The notes below the pieces were generated by a model. That model worked only from the letters and a program-made list of their open reading frames with translations, did no database searches and was not told the origin of the DNA. Positions 8,459 through 17,261 of a stretch of 43,178 bases of DNA are shown here, one piece after another. Each line of letters begins with the position of its first letter. Positions within the stretch are counted from its first letter, which is position 1. Source of the DNA: Bacteroidota bacterium (GTDB lineage Bacteria > Bacteroidota > Bacteroidia > Flavobacteriales > Flavobacteriaceae); NCBI GenBank assembly GCA_022562895.1, contig JADFOK010000020.1, positions 1 through 43,178 of the forward strand, read 5' to 3'. A program made the position numbers and the translations under genes.

Positions 8459-9547
8459 TTGAATGTTTTGAATACTACTTGGCAAAATATTCATCCAGCC
8501 TTTAAGCTTAATGGCTTAAAATACAGCTCGACTGAATTATGTGAATTTGCTAAGGATCTGGAAGATAAAGGCACTAATTACGAAATTAGTATTGGCAATT
8601 TTCTTATACAATGGCTTAATGAAGATCCTACGGTAATGGTAAAAACATCCGGATCTACCGGAAAACCAAAGGACATTTTGCTCAACAAAGACAATATGGT
8701 AAATAGTGCTAACGCCACCGGAATATTTTTTAAGTTAGCTGAAAATACCACAGCATTATTATGTCTTCCTTCAAATTTTATAGCTGGGAAAATGATGCTG
8801 GTAAGAGCTATGATATTGGGCTGGGATCTTCATATTACCGCTCCCGAAAAAGATGCCTTGACACAATATGATAATGATTATGATTTTGTGGCAATGGTTC
8901 CTTTTCAAGTACTTCATTCAATTGATGCTCTTAAAAAAGTTAAAAAATTAATTATTGGTGGAGGTAGCATATCAAAGGAATTAGAAGCGAAATTAATAAA
9001 TGTTGACACCGAGGTTTTCGCAACCTACGGAATGACAGAAACCATTACCCATATTGCTGTAAAACGTCTTAACGGACTGGCAAAATCAGCATATTATACA
9101 GCTCTTCCCAATGTAAAATTTTCTAAAGATGATAGGGGTTGTTTAATTATTTCTGCTCCCGATATTTCTGAAAAAGAGGTAATTACAAACGATATTATAA
9201 CACTGGTTTCGCCAACTTCATTTGAGTGGTTAGGGAGATATGATAATGTTATCAATAGTGGCGGAATTAAGATCTTTCCTGAAAAAGTAGAAGAAAAACT
9301 ATCCGCTTTCATTCAACATCCCTTTATTATCACTTCGGAAAAAGATGAACAACTTGGCGAACGGGTTATTCTTATTATAGAGACCAAGGATAAAAATGAC
9401 AAACTTGATTTATCTGAAGCTATTTCTAAATTAGAAAGGTATGAACGTCCAAAAAAAATCTACACCTTCTCGGAATTTCCCTTTACCGAAACCGGAAAAA
9501 TAAAACGCGATAAAATACTTCAGATTTTGTTAAATAGAAAAATATAG
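8459..9547 (+). CDS. menE: o-Succinylbenzoate-CoA ligase
   Basis: A 362-residue acyl-adenylate-forming enzyme that activates o-succinylbenzoate with CoA. The phosphate loop is KTSGSTGKPK, followed by ATYGMTET (adenine-binding A5), GRYDNVINSGGIKIFPEKVE (A8 hinge) and ETGKIKRDKI with the catalytic lysine (A10). It is about 100 residues shorter at the N-terminus than MenE of E. coli or Bacillus, which is normal in Bacteroidota. The frame opens with TTG at 8459, directly after the in-frame stop of the CPBP gene. A second TTG lies at 8468, and no ATG precedes the conserved part, so the exact start is uncertain. Confidence 0.9.
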   Translation: MNVLNTTWQNIHPAFKLNGLKYSSTELCEFAKDLEDKGTNYEISIGNFLIQWLNEDPTVMVKTSGSTGKPKDILLNKDNMVNSANATGIFFKLAENTTALLCLPSNFIAGKMMLVRAMILGWDLHITAPEKDALTQYDNDYDFVAMVPFQVLHSIDALKKVKKLIIGGGSISKELEAKLINVDTEVFATYGMTETITHIAVKRLNGLAKSAYYTALPNVKFSKDDRGCLIISAPDISEKEVITNDIITLVSPTSFEWLGRYDNVINSGGIKIFPEKVEEKLSAFIQHPFIITSEKDEQLGERVILIIETKDKNDKLDLSEAISKLERYERPKKIYTFSEFPFTETGKIKRDKILQILLNRKI

Positions 9548-9636
9548 GGTTTACTTATCGACGCACAATATTAAATAGATTGTTGTTTTATTATTTGCAG
9601 AAATTAGGTACATTTAAATCTATAAACATCCCATTC

Positions 9637-10959
9637 ATGAAAAAAATACTCTTTATTATTTTTGTAATTACTTTTTCAACTTCAGCTCAAATTTTATCTG
9701 AAAGAGAGCAGGCTGGACTAAAAGATGAGATTCTTGCCGATCGTTTTAATAGTCTTCTTCCTGTTTTGATGGATAGAACAGGTATCGATATGTGGCTAGT
9801 GATATCTCGTGAATATAATGAAGATCCTGTGTTGCGAACCATGTTACCTGCACTTTGGTTAAATGCCCGACGTAGAACTATTTTAATATTTTATAGAAAT
9901 AAGAAAGAAAATACCATAGAGAAACTTGCCGTCGCACGATATGATGTAGGTGAAAATATAACTTCTGCTTGGGATAAAGAATTACAACCAGATCAATGGC
10001 AAGCGTTGGTGAATATTATTATAGAGCGAAACCCAAAAAAAATTGGGATCAATATTTCTGAATACTTTGGAATTGCCGATGGTTTGGTAAAAACCGATTA
10101 TGATGAGTTAATTAAAGCACTCCCTACCGACATTCAAGAAAAATTGATTTCAGCTGAAAAATTGGCTATAGCCTGGATAGAGACTCGTACTCAAAAGGAA
10201 ATGGAACTCTATAAAACCCTGGTTCAAATCACACATGATATTATAGATGAAGCTTTTTCAAACAGGGTAATTACCCCCGGAAAAACCACTACAGATGATG
10301 TGGTTTGGTGGATGCGTCAAAAGGTGACCGATATGGGTTTAGAAACTTGGTTTCATCCCACGATAGATATACAGCGAAGCAATGAAAAATTAAAAAGCCA
10401 TATTTATTCGTTTACAAAAGCCGATATAGAGAAAGTAATTATGCCTGGCGATCTGTTGCATTGTGATTTCGGAATCACCTATCTGGGTCTAAACACCGAC
10501 TGTCAGCAACATGCCTATGTATTAAATGAGAATGAGGATAAAGTACCATCATTTCTTTCTGAAGCTTTTAATAAAGGGAATCGTTTACAGGATATTTTTA
10601 CGGCTAATTTTGAAGAAGGCAAAACCGGAAATCAGATACTATTAAAATCTCTTTCTGAAGCAAAATCCGAAGGACTACAACCTTCAATTTATACCCATCC
10701 ATTAGGGTTATTTGGACATAGTGCCGGTACTACGATTGGAATGTGGGATTCACAGGAAGGTGTGCCGGTAAATGGGGAGTATCCCCTTCACAGAAACACA
10801 GTTTATGCTATTGAGTTAAACACAACCGTACACCTTTTAGAATGGGAAAAGGACATCCGTATTATGCTTGAAGAAGCAGGATTTTATGGTAAAGATGGAT
10901 TCAGATATGTAAATGGAAGACAATTAGCCATTACAGTAATTAAAAATAAAATAAATTAA
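9637..10959 (+). CDS. Secreted M24-family aminopeptidase (Xaa-Pro aminopeptidase-like)
   Basis: I place the start at ATG 9637, giving 440 residues beginning MKKILFIIFVITFSTSAQ, a clear signal peptide. The frame extends to ATG 9580, but the extra 19 residues would sit ahead of the signal. An N-terminal creatinase-like domain (LLPVLMDRTGIDMWLVISREYNED) is followed by the pita-bread domain with all metal ligands: HCDFG (Asp277), NTDC (Asp288), FGHSAG (His361), AIELN (Glu393) and LEEAGF (about Glu412). It would remove N-terminal residues ahead of proline, in the periplasm or outside. It follows menE rightward with a gap of 89 bases, so it may have its own promoter. Confidence 0.88.
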   Translation: MKKILFIIFVITFSTSAQILSEREQAGLKDEILADRFNSLLPVLMDRTGIDMWLVISREYNEDPVLRTMLPALWLNARRRTILIFYRNKKENTIEKLAVARYDVGENITSAWDKELQPDQWQALVNIIIERNPKKIGINISEYFGIADGLVKTDYDELIKALPTDIQEKLISAEKLAIAWIETRTQKEMELYKTLVQITHDIIDEAFSNRVITPGKTTTDDVVWWMRQKVTDMGLETWFHPTIDIQRSNEKLKSHIYSFTKADIEKVIMPGDLLHCDFGITYLGLNTDCQQHAYVLNENEDKVPSFLSEAFNKGNRLQDIFTANFEEGKTGNQILLKSLSEAKSEGLQPSIYTHPLGLFGHSAGTTIGMWDSQEGVPVNGEYPLHRNTVYAIELNTTVHLLEWEKDIRIMLEEAGFYGKDGFRYVNGRQLAITVIKNKIN

Positions 10960-10967
10960 TAAAACAA

Positions 10968-11390
10968 CTATTTCTGCATTTTCAATCTATAGTCGACAGA
11001 ATGTTTTCCAGATCCATAAAACAGGAAGAAAACACAAAGGATTAATACAATAGCCGACATTATTAAATTTGTATTGTTCATTTCTCCAATAAAATTAATG
11101 AGTACTGCACCAATTAATATAGGAAGTTGTGTAATAATTGCCAAACGTGTTAATAGTCCAAATGTAATTAAGACCCCGCCAACAAAATGGGCAGGTGCCA
11201 CATAATGGATCGTTAGCATACCACCGGCATAACTTTTTATGGGTTTTATGAGTTCCATTAGTATTTCACTATTTCCCATAAAATCAATACCCTTAATAAA
11301 TAAAAACACTCCTAAGGCAATTCGTAATAGATCAAGCGGATAATAGGAATGAGCATTAGCCCATTTGTTTAAAGACTTTATTGTTCCCAT
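10968..11390 (-). CDS. DoxX-family membrane protein
   Basis: A 140-residue protein with four predicted membrane helices. It has LLRIALGVFLFIKGIDFMGN at the start, HYVAPAHFVGGVLITFGLLTRLA in the middle and a short charged C-terminus. This matches the DoxX/DoxD-like family of small membrane proteins, whose roles in respiration or redox balance are poorly defined. It converges with the M24 peptidase gene, with only 8 bases between stop codons. No terminator hairpin is obvious there. Confidence 0.85.
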   Translation of the reverse strand: MGTIKSLNKWANAHSYYPLDLLRIALGVFLFIKGIDFMGNSEILMELIKPIKSYAGGMLTIHYVAPAHFVGGVLITFGLLTRLAIITQLPILIGAVLINFIGEMNNTNLIMSAIVLILCVFFLFYGSGKHSVDYRLKMQK

Positions 11391-11550
11391 GATTTAAAAA
11401 GTTGTTTGTTTTACATTCAAAAGGTACTTATTTTTAGTGACATGTAAAAAATAGTAAAAATACATTTAGTAATCAATCCATTCTGAAACACCCCTCTCGA
11501 TGTTTTAATTTAAACATTCTTACTAAGTGAAATGGTCCCGGGTTTGAAAG

Positions 11551-12846
11551 CTATGAATTTTTAATCGGAACATTAACTTTTCTTTTAGGAATACGATAGA
11601 AGACAATAGAAGCGATTAATCCAACCAACGAAAAAACCGAAAGCATCATAAACACATATTGATGTCCTGTTTCGCCAGTATAACTATCTAGCAAATAACC
11701 CATCGCCGGTCCCATAAAGATGTCGGGAGTATATCCAATGAGTGAAATTAATCCAACAGCTGTTCCGGTAACCGCAAGCGGAATATGTCCTTCCTGCATC
11801 GCAGCGAAATAAAGAGTTCTAAAGGCATACACACCCGTAGCAGTAATCAATAAGGACAACAAAAAGATCAGATTCATAGAAGGCTCAATAACTCCCGAAG
11901 AAAAAATCAAGGCACCTACTAACATGGTGATAAACCCAAGAATCATCATTAGTGAAGTTCTCGTGCGGTCTGCCAAAAAACCAATAGCAACTCCAATAAC
12001 AGGACGAATGTAAAGCAAATAAGCACCTACTTTAGCCGATTCAATTTCATCATACAACATAACTTCATTTGCGTAAAGAGAAAAAATGTCGGTGATTTTG
12101 TATCCTACATATGCACATAAAATGATGATCATCAATAGCCATACGTAGGGGATTTTTATAACTATTCGAAAATTTGAAAGTGTTTCACTCCAGCTCTTTC
12201 TTGTGTTATTATTTTCTTCTGAAGGATTATTATTCAAAAATAAAATCACCAATAAACCGATACTACCAACAATTACCGAAGAGATAATGATTACATAACG
12301 GAAAGCCTCTTTTCGTTCAGTGAAAGTGGCTTCAGCAATTTCAGTAGTAATAAGTAGCGAAAAAATTAATATCCCCAGTGATGCAAAACCGGCGGCAACC
12401 AATCCACGACCTCCATCTAAGAATCCGAAAGCACGCCCCTGTCTTTTGATGCCCCCCCAAACACGTGTTGCTTTTATCATTGCTGCCCAGAACAAGAAAA
12501 TAGTTGTAAATCCCCAATAGCCGTAGAGAAATTTTAAGGTCGTATACGATGGATATGAAGCCAGAACAATTCCTCCCAATGCTGTTAAAAATAATGCAAT
12601 AGCGATTAGCACTTTGGGTTTAAATTTGTCTGCGAGAGTACCTCCAAAGAGATATGAAATAAAAGCAACGATACCATAAATTGAAAAGCAAGTGCCTAGT
12701 TCAAGGTTGTTGAGATTGAAGACCTCTAAAAAAGTTGGACGAAAAACACGGGCGAGTACAAAGGGGAGAATGAATACAGCCTCTCCAGACAAAATGAGTA
12801 TTAGAATTACAAATATGGGTTGCTTAGGTTTTTGGGAAACTATCAT
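11551..12846 (-). CDS. Major facilitator superfamily transporter
   Basis: A 431-residue protein with about twelve hydrophobic helices. The MFS signature between helices 2 and 3 is visible as GGTLADKFKPKVLI (G-x3-D-x-R/K pattern), repeated in the second half as GFLADRTRTSLMM. Overall it resembles the NarK/nitrate-nitrite or OFA-type branch, but the substrate cannot be deduced. Its start codon overlaps the stop of the carboxylase gene by four bases (ATGA, 12843-12846), implying coupled translation and a substrate that may be an acid related to that enzyme. Confidence 0.88.
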   Translation of the reverse strand: MIVSQKPKQPIFVILILILSGEAVFILPFVLARVFRPTFLEVFNLNNLELGTCFSIYGIVAFISYLFGGTLADKFKPKVLIAIALFLTALGGIVLASYPSYTTLKFLYGYWGFTTIFLFWAAMIKATRVWGGIKRQGRAFGFLDGGRGLVAAGFASLGILIFSLLITTEIAEATFTERKEAFRYVIIISSVIVGSIGLLVILFLNNNPSEENNNTRKSWSETLSNFRIVIKIPYVWLLMIIILCAYVGYKITDIFSLYANEVMLYDEIESAKVGAYLLYIRPVIGVAIGFLADRTRTSLMMILGFITMLVGALIFSSGVIEPSMNLIFLLSLLITATGVYAFRTLYFAAMQEGHIPLAVTGTAVGLISLIGYTPDIFMGPAMGYLLDSYTGETGHQYVFMMLSVFSLVGLIASIVFYRIPKRKVNVPIKNS

Positions 12847-14471
12847 ACCTGAATGACCCCTAAATTAAAAGGTTTCTTAATAGGAGCATGATTGGCAGCT
12901 TCTATTCCCATCGAAATCCAAGAACGAGTGTCTAATGGATCTATTATTGCATCTGTCCAAATTCTTGATGCGGCATAATAAGGAGATATTTGCATGTCGT
13001 ATCGGGTTTTTATTTTATTAAAAAGATCTTCTTCTTCTTTTTTGGTAATTTTCTTTCCTGCTTTTTTTAGCGAAGCGGTTTCAATTTGTAATAACACTTT
13101 AGCGGCACTATTTCCACTCATAACTGCTAACGCTGCACTTGGCCAGGCAACGATGAGCCTTGGGTCGTAAGCTTTTCCACACATTGCATAATTTCCTGCA
13201 CCATAGGAGTTTCCTATAATAATGGTAAACTTAGGCACTACACTGTTGCTTACAGCATTCACCATTTTAGCACCGTCTTTTATAATTCCGCCTTGCTCAC
13301 TTTTACTACCTACCATGAATCCGGTGACATCCTGTAAAAACACCAACGGAATTTTCTTTTGGTTGCAGTTTGCTATAAAACGGGTAGCTTTATCAGCACT
13401 GTCACTATAAATAACTCCTCCAAACTGCATTTCACCCTTTTTTGTTTTTACCAAAATACGTTGGTTAGCTACGATTCCTACAGCCCAGCCATCAATGCGC
13501 GCATAACCGGTAAGAATAGTTTTGCCATAGCCTTTTTTGTATTCCTCAAACACACTTTTGTCTACCAATCTTTTTATTATTTCTCTCATATCGTATTGCT
13601 CGGCACGAGATTTAGATAGTATACCATAAATTTCATTGGGATCTTCAGAAGGTTTTGAGGATTGTTCACGATTAAATCCGGCCTTTTCAAAATCCCCAAT
13701 TTTAGAAACTATATTTTTAATTGTATCCAATGCATCATGATCGTCTTTGGCTTTGTAGTCGATTACACCACTTATTTCTGAATGGGTCGTTGCACCACCA
13801 AGGGTTTCATTATCAACATTTTCACCAATGGCTGCTTTTACCAGGTAACTTCCGGCAAGAAAAATACTTCCGGTTTTATCTACAATGATGGCTTCATCAC
13901 TCATAATAGGCAGATAAGCACCCCCGGCTACACAGCTTCCCATTACAGCAGCGATTTGAGTGATACCCATACTACTCATAACGGCATTATTTCTAAAAAT
14001 CCTGCCAAAATGTTCTTTATCGGGGAATATTTCCTCTTGCATTGGAAGATACACACCGGCACTATCTACTAAATAAATGATGGGCAATCTGTTTTCTATA
14101 GCAATTTCCTGTGCTCTTAAATTCTTTTTTACGGTAATCGGAAACCAGGCTCCGGCTTTTACTGTTGCATCGTTTGCAACAACAATACATTGTTTGCCAC
14201 TTATAAAACCTATCTTTATAACAACCCCGCCACAAGGACACCCTCCATGCTCTTCATACATCCCTTCACCAGCAAAAGCAGCAATTTCTAAGCTCGGTTT
14301 TTTTGAATCGAGCAGGTAATCTATACGTTCACGGGCAGTAAGTTTTCCTTTAGCATGGTGTTTTTCAATACGACTCTTCCCACCACCCAATTTTACTTTA
14401 GCTAGTTTTTTACGTAATTCGGAAACTAATATTTTATTATGATCTTCGTTTTTATTGAAGGTTAAATCCAT
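12843..14471 (-). CDS. Acyl-CoA carboxylase beta subunit (methylcrotonyl-CoA carboxylase-like)
   Basis: A 542-residue carboxyltransferase of the biotin-dependent acyl-CoA carboxylase family. ARERIDYLLD, VANDATVKAGAWFPITVKK, GSCVAGGAYLPIMSDE and the oxyanion-forming GNSYGAGNYAM region are present. The sequence is closer to the methylcrotonyl-CoA carboxylase beta chain (GAYLPIMSDE, KAAIGE) than to the propionyl type, which points to leucine or isoprenoid catabolism. The CysPro-CysGly run CPCGG near residue 78 replaces the usual GDGVV region and is a small oddity. No biotin-carrying alpha subunit is in the window. The only operon partner is the MFS gene. Confidence 0.87.
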   Translation of the reverse strand: MDLTFNKNEDHNKILVSELRKKLAKVKLGGGKSRIEKHHAKGKLTARERIDYLLDSKKPSLEIAAFAGEGMYEEHGGCPCGGVVIKIGFISGKQCIVVANDATVKAGAWFPITVKKNLRAQEIAIENRLPIIYLVDSAGVYLPMQEEIFPDKEHFGRIFRNNAVMSSMGITQIAAVMGSCVAGGAYLPIMSDEAIIVDKTGSIFLAGSYLVKAAIGENVDNETLGGATTHSEISGVIDYKAKDDHDALDTIKNIVSKIGDFEKAGFNREQSSKPSEDPNEIYGILSKSRAEQYDMREIIKRLVDKSVFEEYKKGYGKTILTGYARIDGWAVGIVANQRILVKTKKGEMQFGGVIYSDSADKATRFIANCNQKKIPLVFLQDVTGFMVGSKSEQGGIIKDGAKMVNAVSNSVVPKFTIIIGNSYGAGNYAMCGKAYDPRLIVAWPSAALAVMSGNSAAKVLLQIETASLKKAGKKITKKEEEDLFNKIKTRYDMQISPYYAASRIWTDAIIDPLDTRSWISMGIEAANHAPIKKPFNLGVIQV

Positions 14472-14650
14472 TGTTTAAATAAGTTTGGGCTAAAATACAA
14501 AATGCCTTATATTTTTTAAATATACTGGAAAGTATATCTTTTTGATACCATAAAACAATTATTATTACCGATATTTGCTTTTCACCAAAAAAAGGCCTTC
14601 ACCAACCTTCATAGGGAATGCCTCAATTAAATATGGAAAATACCACGGGA

Positions 14651-14827
14651 ATGAATAAAAATACAGTACTGGCTTGGGCCACTTTTATTATGTTAATAGT
14701 GGGATTTGGCTTAATTGCCCTCGGAGCTTTTAGATATGAAGAAATTGCAGGGTTTGGTTTTGGAGCCGTAGGAATTGGTTTTTTGGCGAATGCATGGGTA
14801 TTTAACGCTCTTAAAGGGAGAGTATAA
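14651..14827 (+). CDS. Small membrane protein (CAL67264-like)
   Basis: A 58-residue protein starting MNKNTVLAWATFIMLIVGFG, with two hydrophobic segments (residues about 7-25 and 32-50) and a short polar end. In-frame ATGs also exist at 14633 and 14618, so the N-terminus could be 6 or 11 residues longer. I chose the one next to the hydrophobic core. It resembles a small family of Flavobacteriia membrane proteins that I know as CAL67264, whose function is undescribed. It sits 41 bases before ettA and is probably cotranscribed with it. Confidence 0.7.
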   Translation: MNKNTVLAWATFIMLIVGFGLIALGAFRYEEIAGFGFGAVGIGFLANAWVFNALKGRV

Positions 14828-14868
14828 AATCTTTCAATCTTTTAATATTTAATTTTTTTTAAATAATA

Positions 14869-16560
14869 ATGAGTGACGATAAAAAAGTAATTTTCTCCAT
14901 GTCCGGGATTACAAAAACCTTTCAAAACGCACAGACCCCGGTTCTTAAAAATATATATCTAAGTTTTTTCTACGGTGCAAAAATTGGAATTTTAGGGCTT
15001 AATGGAAGCGGAAAATCAACCCTGCTTAATATTATTTCCGGTGTCGATACTAATCATCTGGGCGATGTTATTTTCTCTCCGGGTTTTACTGTGGGATTGT
15101 TAGAACAAGAACCTAAACTGGATGATTCCAAAACGGTTTTGGAAATAGTAAAAGGAGGCGTACAGGACGTTGTAGATATACTGGAGGAGTACAATAAAAT
15201 AAACGATATGTTTGGCTTACCTGAAGTCTATGAGAACCCCGATAAAATGCAGAAACTCATGGATAAACAAGCTATACTTCAAGATAAGATAGATGCCTCT
15301 AATGCCTGGGAACTAGATACCAAGCTTGAAATAGCAATGGACGCATTACGTACACCTGAAGCAGATACACCTATCAATATTCTTTCGGGAGGAGAACGTC
15401 GTCGAGTGGCTTTATGCAGACTTTTATTACAGGAACCCGATGTTTTACTATTGGATGAGCCTACCAATCATCTGGATGCTGAAAGTGTGCATTGGTTAGA
15501 ACACCATCTTTCTCAATATAAGGGTACCGTCATTGCCGTAACGCACGACCGTTATTTTCTGGATAATGTTGCGGGTTGGATTCTGGAACTGGATCGGGGA
15601 GAGGGTATTCCCTGGAAGGGAAATTATTCCTCATGGTTAGAGCAAAAATCCAAACGATTGGCACTGGAACAAAAACAAGCCAGCAAACGTCAAAAGACTT
15701 TAGAACGTGAATTAGAATGGGTACGAATGGCTCCTAAAGGACGTCGGGCAAAGCAGAAAGCACGATTAAGTAATTACGATAAACTTCTAAGTCAAGACCA
15801 GAAAAAATTAAACGAAAAGCTCGAAATATATATTCCAAATGGTCCTCGATTGGGTACTAATGTGATTGAAGCTAAAGGGGTTTCCAAGGCATTTGGGGAT
15901 AAATTATTATTTGAAGATTTAAACTTTAAACTACCTCAAGCCGGTATTGTAGGAATCATTGGTCCAAACGGTGCGGGTAAAACGACGATTTTTAAAATGA
16001 TCATGGGAGAAGAATCACCCGATAAGGGAATTTTTGAAGTAGGAGAAACCGTAAAAATCGGCTATGTAGATCAAGCTCATTCGAATATTGACCTTAATAA
16101 ATCTATTTGGGAAAATTTCAGTGACGGACAGGAACTCGTTATGATGGGGGGTAAGCAGGTAAATTCAAGAGCATATCTAAGCAGGTTTAATTTTGGTGGA
16201 GGTGAGCAAAATAAGAAAGTTGATAAAATCTCAGGAGGTGAACGTAATCGATTATATCTAGCCATGACTTTAAAAGAAGAAGGCAATGTCCTGTTACTTG
16301 ATGAGCCTACTAACGATTTGGATATTAATACACTACGTGCTTTGGAAGAAGGTCTGGAAAACTTTGCAGGTTGTGCCGTGGTAATATCCCATGACCGTTG
16401 GTTCTTAGACCGTGTTTGCACTCACATCCTTGCTTTTGAAAGCAATAGTCAAGTGTATTTCTTCGAAGGAAGTTTTAGCGATTATGAAGAAAATAAGAAA
16501 AAACGATTAGGAGTCGACTTGCTTCCTAAGCGTATTAAATACAAAAAATTAATTCGTTAA
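14869..16560 (+). CDS. ettA: Energy-dependent translational throttle protein, ABC-F ATPase
   Basis: A 563-residue soluble protein with two ATP-binding cassettes and no membrane helices. The first has GLNGSGKST, LSGGERRRVALCRLL and LLLDEPTNHLD. The second has GPNGAGKTT, ISGGERNRLYLAM and LLLDEPTNDLD. Between them lies a charged linker (EQKQASKRQKTLERELEWV) and the basic stretch APKGRRAKQKARLSNYD that contacts tRNA at the ribosomal E site. EttA senses the ATP/ADP ratio and gates the first peptide bonds. Length and linker match EttA rather than the resistance-type ABC-F proteins. It overlaps the next gene by one base (TAATG). Confidence 0.94.
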   Translation: MSDDKKVIFSMSGITKTFQNAQTPVLKNIYLSFFYGAKIGILGLNGSGKSTLLNIISGVDTNHLGDVIFSPGFTVGLLEQEPKLDDSKTVLEIVKGGVQDVVDILEEYNKINDMFGLPEVYENPDKMQKLMDKQAILQDKIDASNAWELDTKLEIAMDALRTPEADTPINILSGGERRRVALCRLLLQEPDVLLLDEPTNHLDAESVHWLEHHLSQYKGTVIAVTHDRYFLDNVAGWILELDRGEGIPWKGNYSSWLEQKSKRLALEQKQASKRQKTLERELEWVRMAPKGRRAKQKARLSNYDKLLSQDQKKLNEKLEIYIPNGPRLGTNVIEAKGVSKAFGDKLLFEDLNFKLPQAGIVGIIGPNGAGKTTIFKMIMGEESPDKGIFEVGETVKIGYVDQAHSNIDLNKSIWENFSDGQELVMMGGKQVNSRAYLSRFNFGGGEQNKKVDKISGGERNRLYLAMTLKEEGNVLLLDEPTNDLDINTLRALEEGLENFAGCAVVISHDRWFLDRVCTHILAFESNSQVYFFEGSFSDYEENKKKRLGVDLLPKRIKYKKLIR

Positions 16561-17252
16561 TGAAACTAAACGGAATTAAAGCGATTGCATTTGATGCCGA
16601 TGATACCCTTTGGGTTAATGAACCTTATTTCAGAAAAGCAGAAAAAGAATTTTGTGAGCTTCTCAAAGATTTTTTACCAGAAAAAGAATGTAATAAAATC
16701 CTTTTTGAAATTGAAATTAAAAACCTTGCATTGTATGGTTATGGTATCAAGCCTTTTGTATTATCATTAATTGAAGCGGCAATTACTATTTCTAATCATG
16801 AAATTCCAATTTCAGTGGTTTCAACACTTATAGATAAAGCGAAACAAATGTGCAATGAACCCATTGAATTACTTGATGGTATAGAAAATACTTTAAAAAT
16901 ACTTTCAGAAAAATACCGCCTTGTTATGGCATCCAAAGGCGATTTATTGGATCAGGAAAGAAAGCTTATAAAATCGGGATTGGAAAACTATTTTCATCAT
17001 ATTGAAATAGTTTCAGATAAAACACCTAAGCATTATAAAAAACTGGTAAAACACCTCGATATTTTGCCTGAAGAATTCTTAATGGTCGGGAACTCTTTAA
17101 AATCAGATATTCTTCCTGTTCTCGATATGGGAGCCTATGCATTTCATATTCCCTATCATACCACCTGGGCTTACGAAGTAGTGTCAGAAAAGATTAGCCA
17201 TTCAAAATTTCATGAAATAGAAAATGCTTCAGATTTATTAAATTACTTATAG
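16560..17252 (+). CDS. HAD-family hydrolase
   Basis: A 230-residue protein of the haloacid dehalogenase superfamily. Motif I is AFDADDTLW (nucleophile Asp and general acid Asp). Motif II is in RLVMASKGD. Motif III is the Lys of VSDKTPKHY. Motif IV is MVGNSLKSDI with its acidic pair. An alpha-helical cap lies between motifs I and II (residues about 20-90). It is likely a small-molecule phosphatase, and the substrate is not deducible. Its ATG shares one base with the ettA stop, so translation is coupled. It ends 9 bases from a convergent gene. Confidence 0.88.
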   Translation: MKLNGIKAIAFDADDTLWVNEPYFRKAEKEFCELLKDFLPEKECNKILFEIEIKNLALYGYGIKPFVLSLIEAAITISNHEIPISVVSTLIDKAKQMCNEPIELLDGIENTLKILSEKYRLVMASKGDLLDQERKLIKSGLENYFHHIEIVSDKTPKHYKKLVKHLDILPEEFLMVGNSLKSDILPVLDMGAYAFHIPYHTTWAYEVVSEKISHSKFHEIENASDLLNYL

Positions 17253-17261
17253 AATTAATTT

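Noticed and set aside
13782..14319. Two rightward open frames antisense to the acyl-CoA carboxylase gene
   Set aside because: The opposite strand encodes highly conserved carboxyltransferase motifs throughout, so these are frame shadows.
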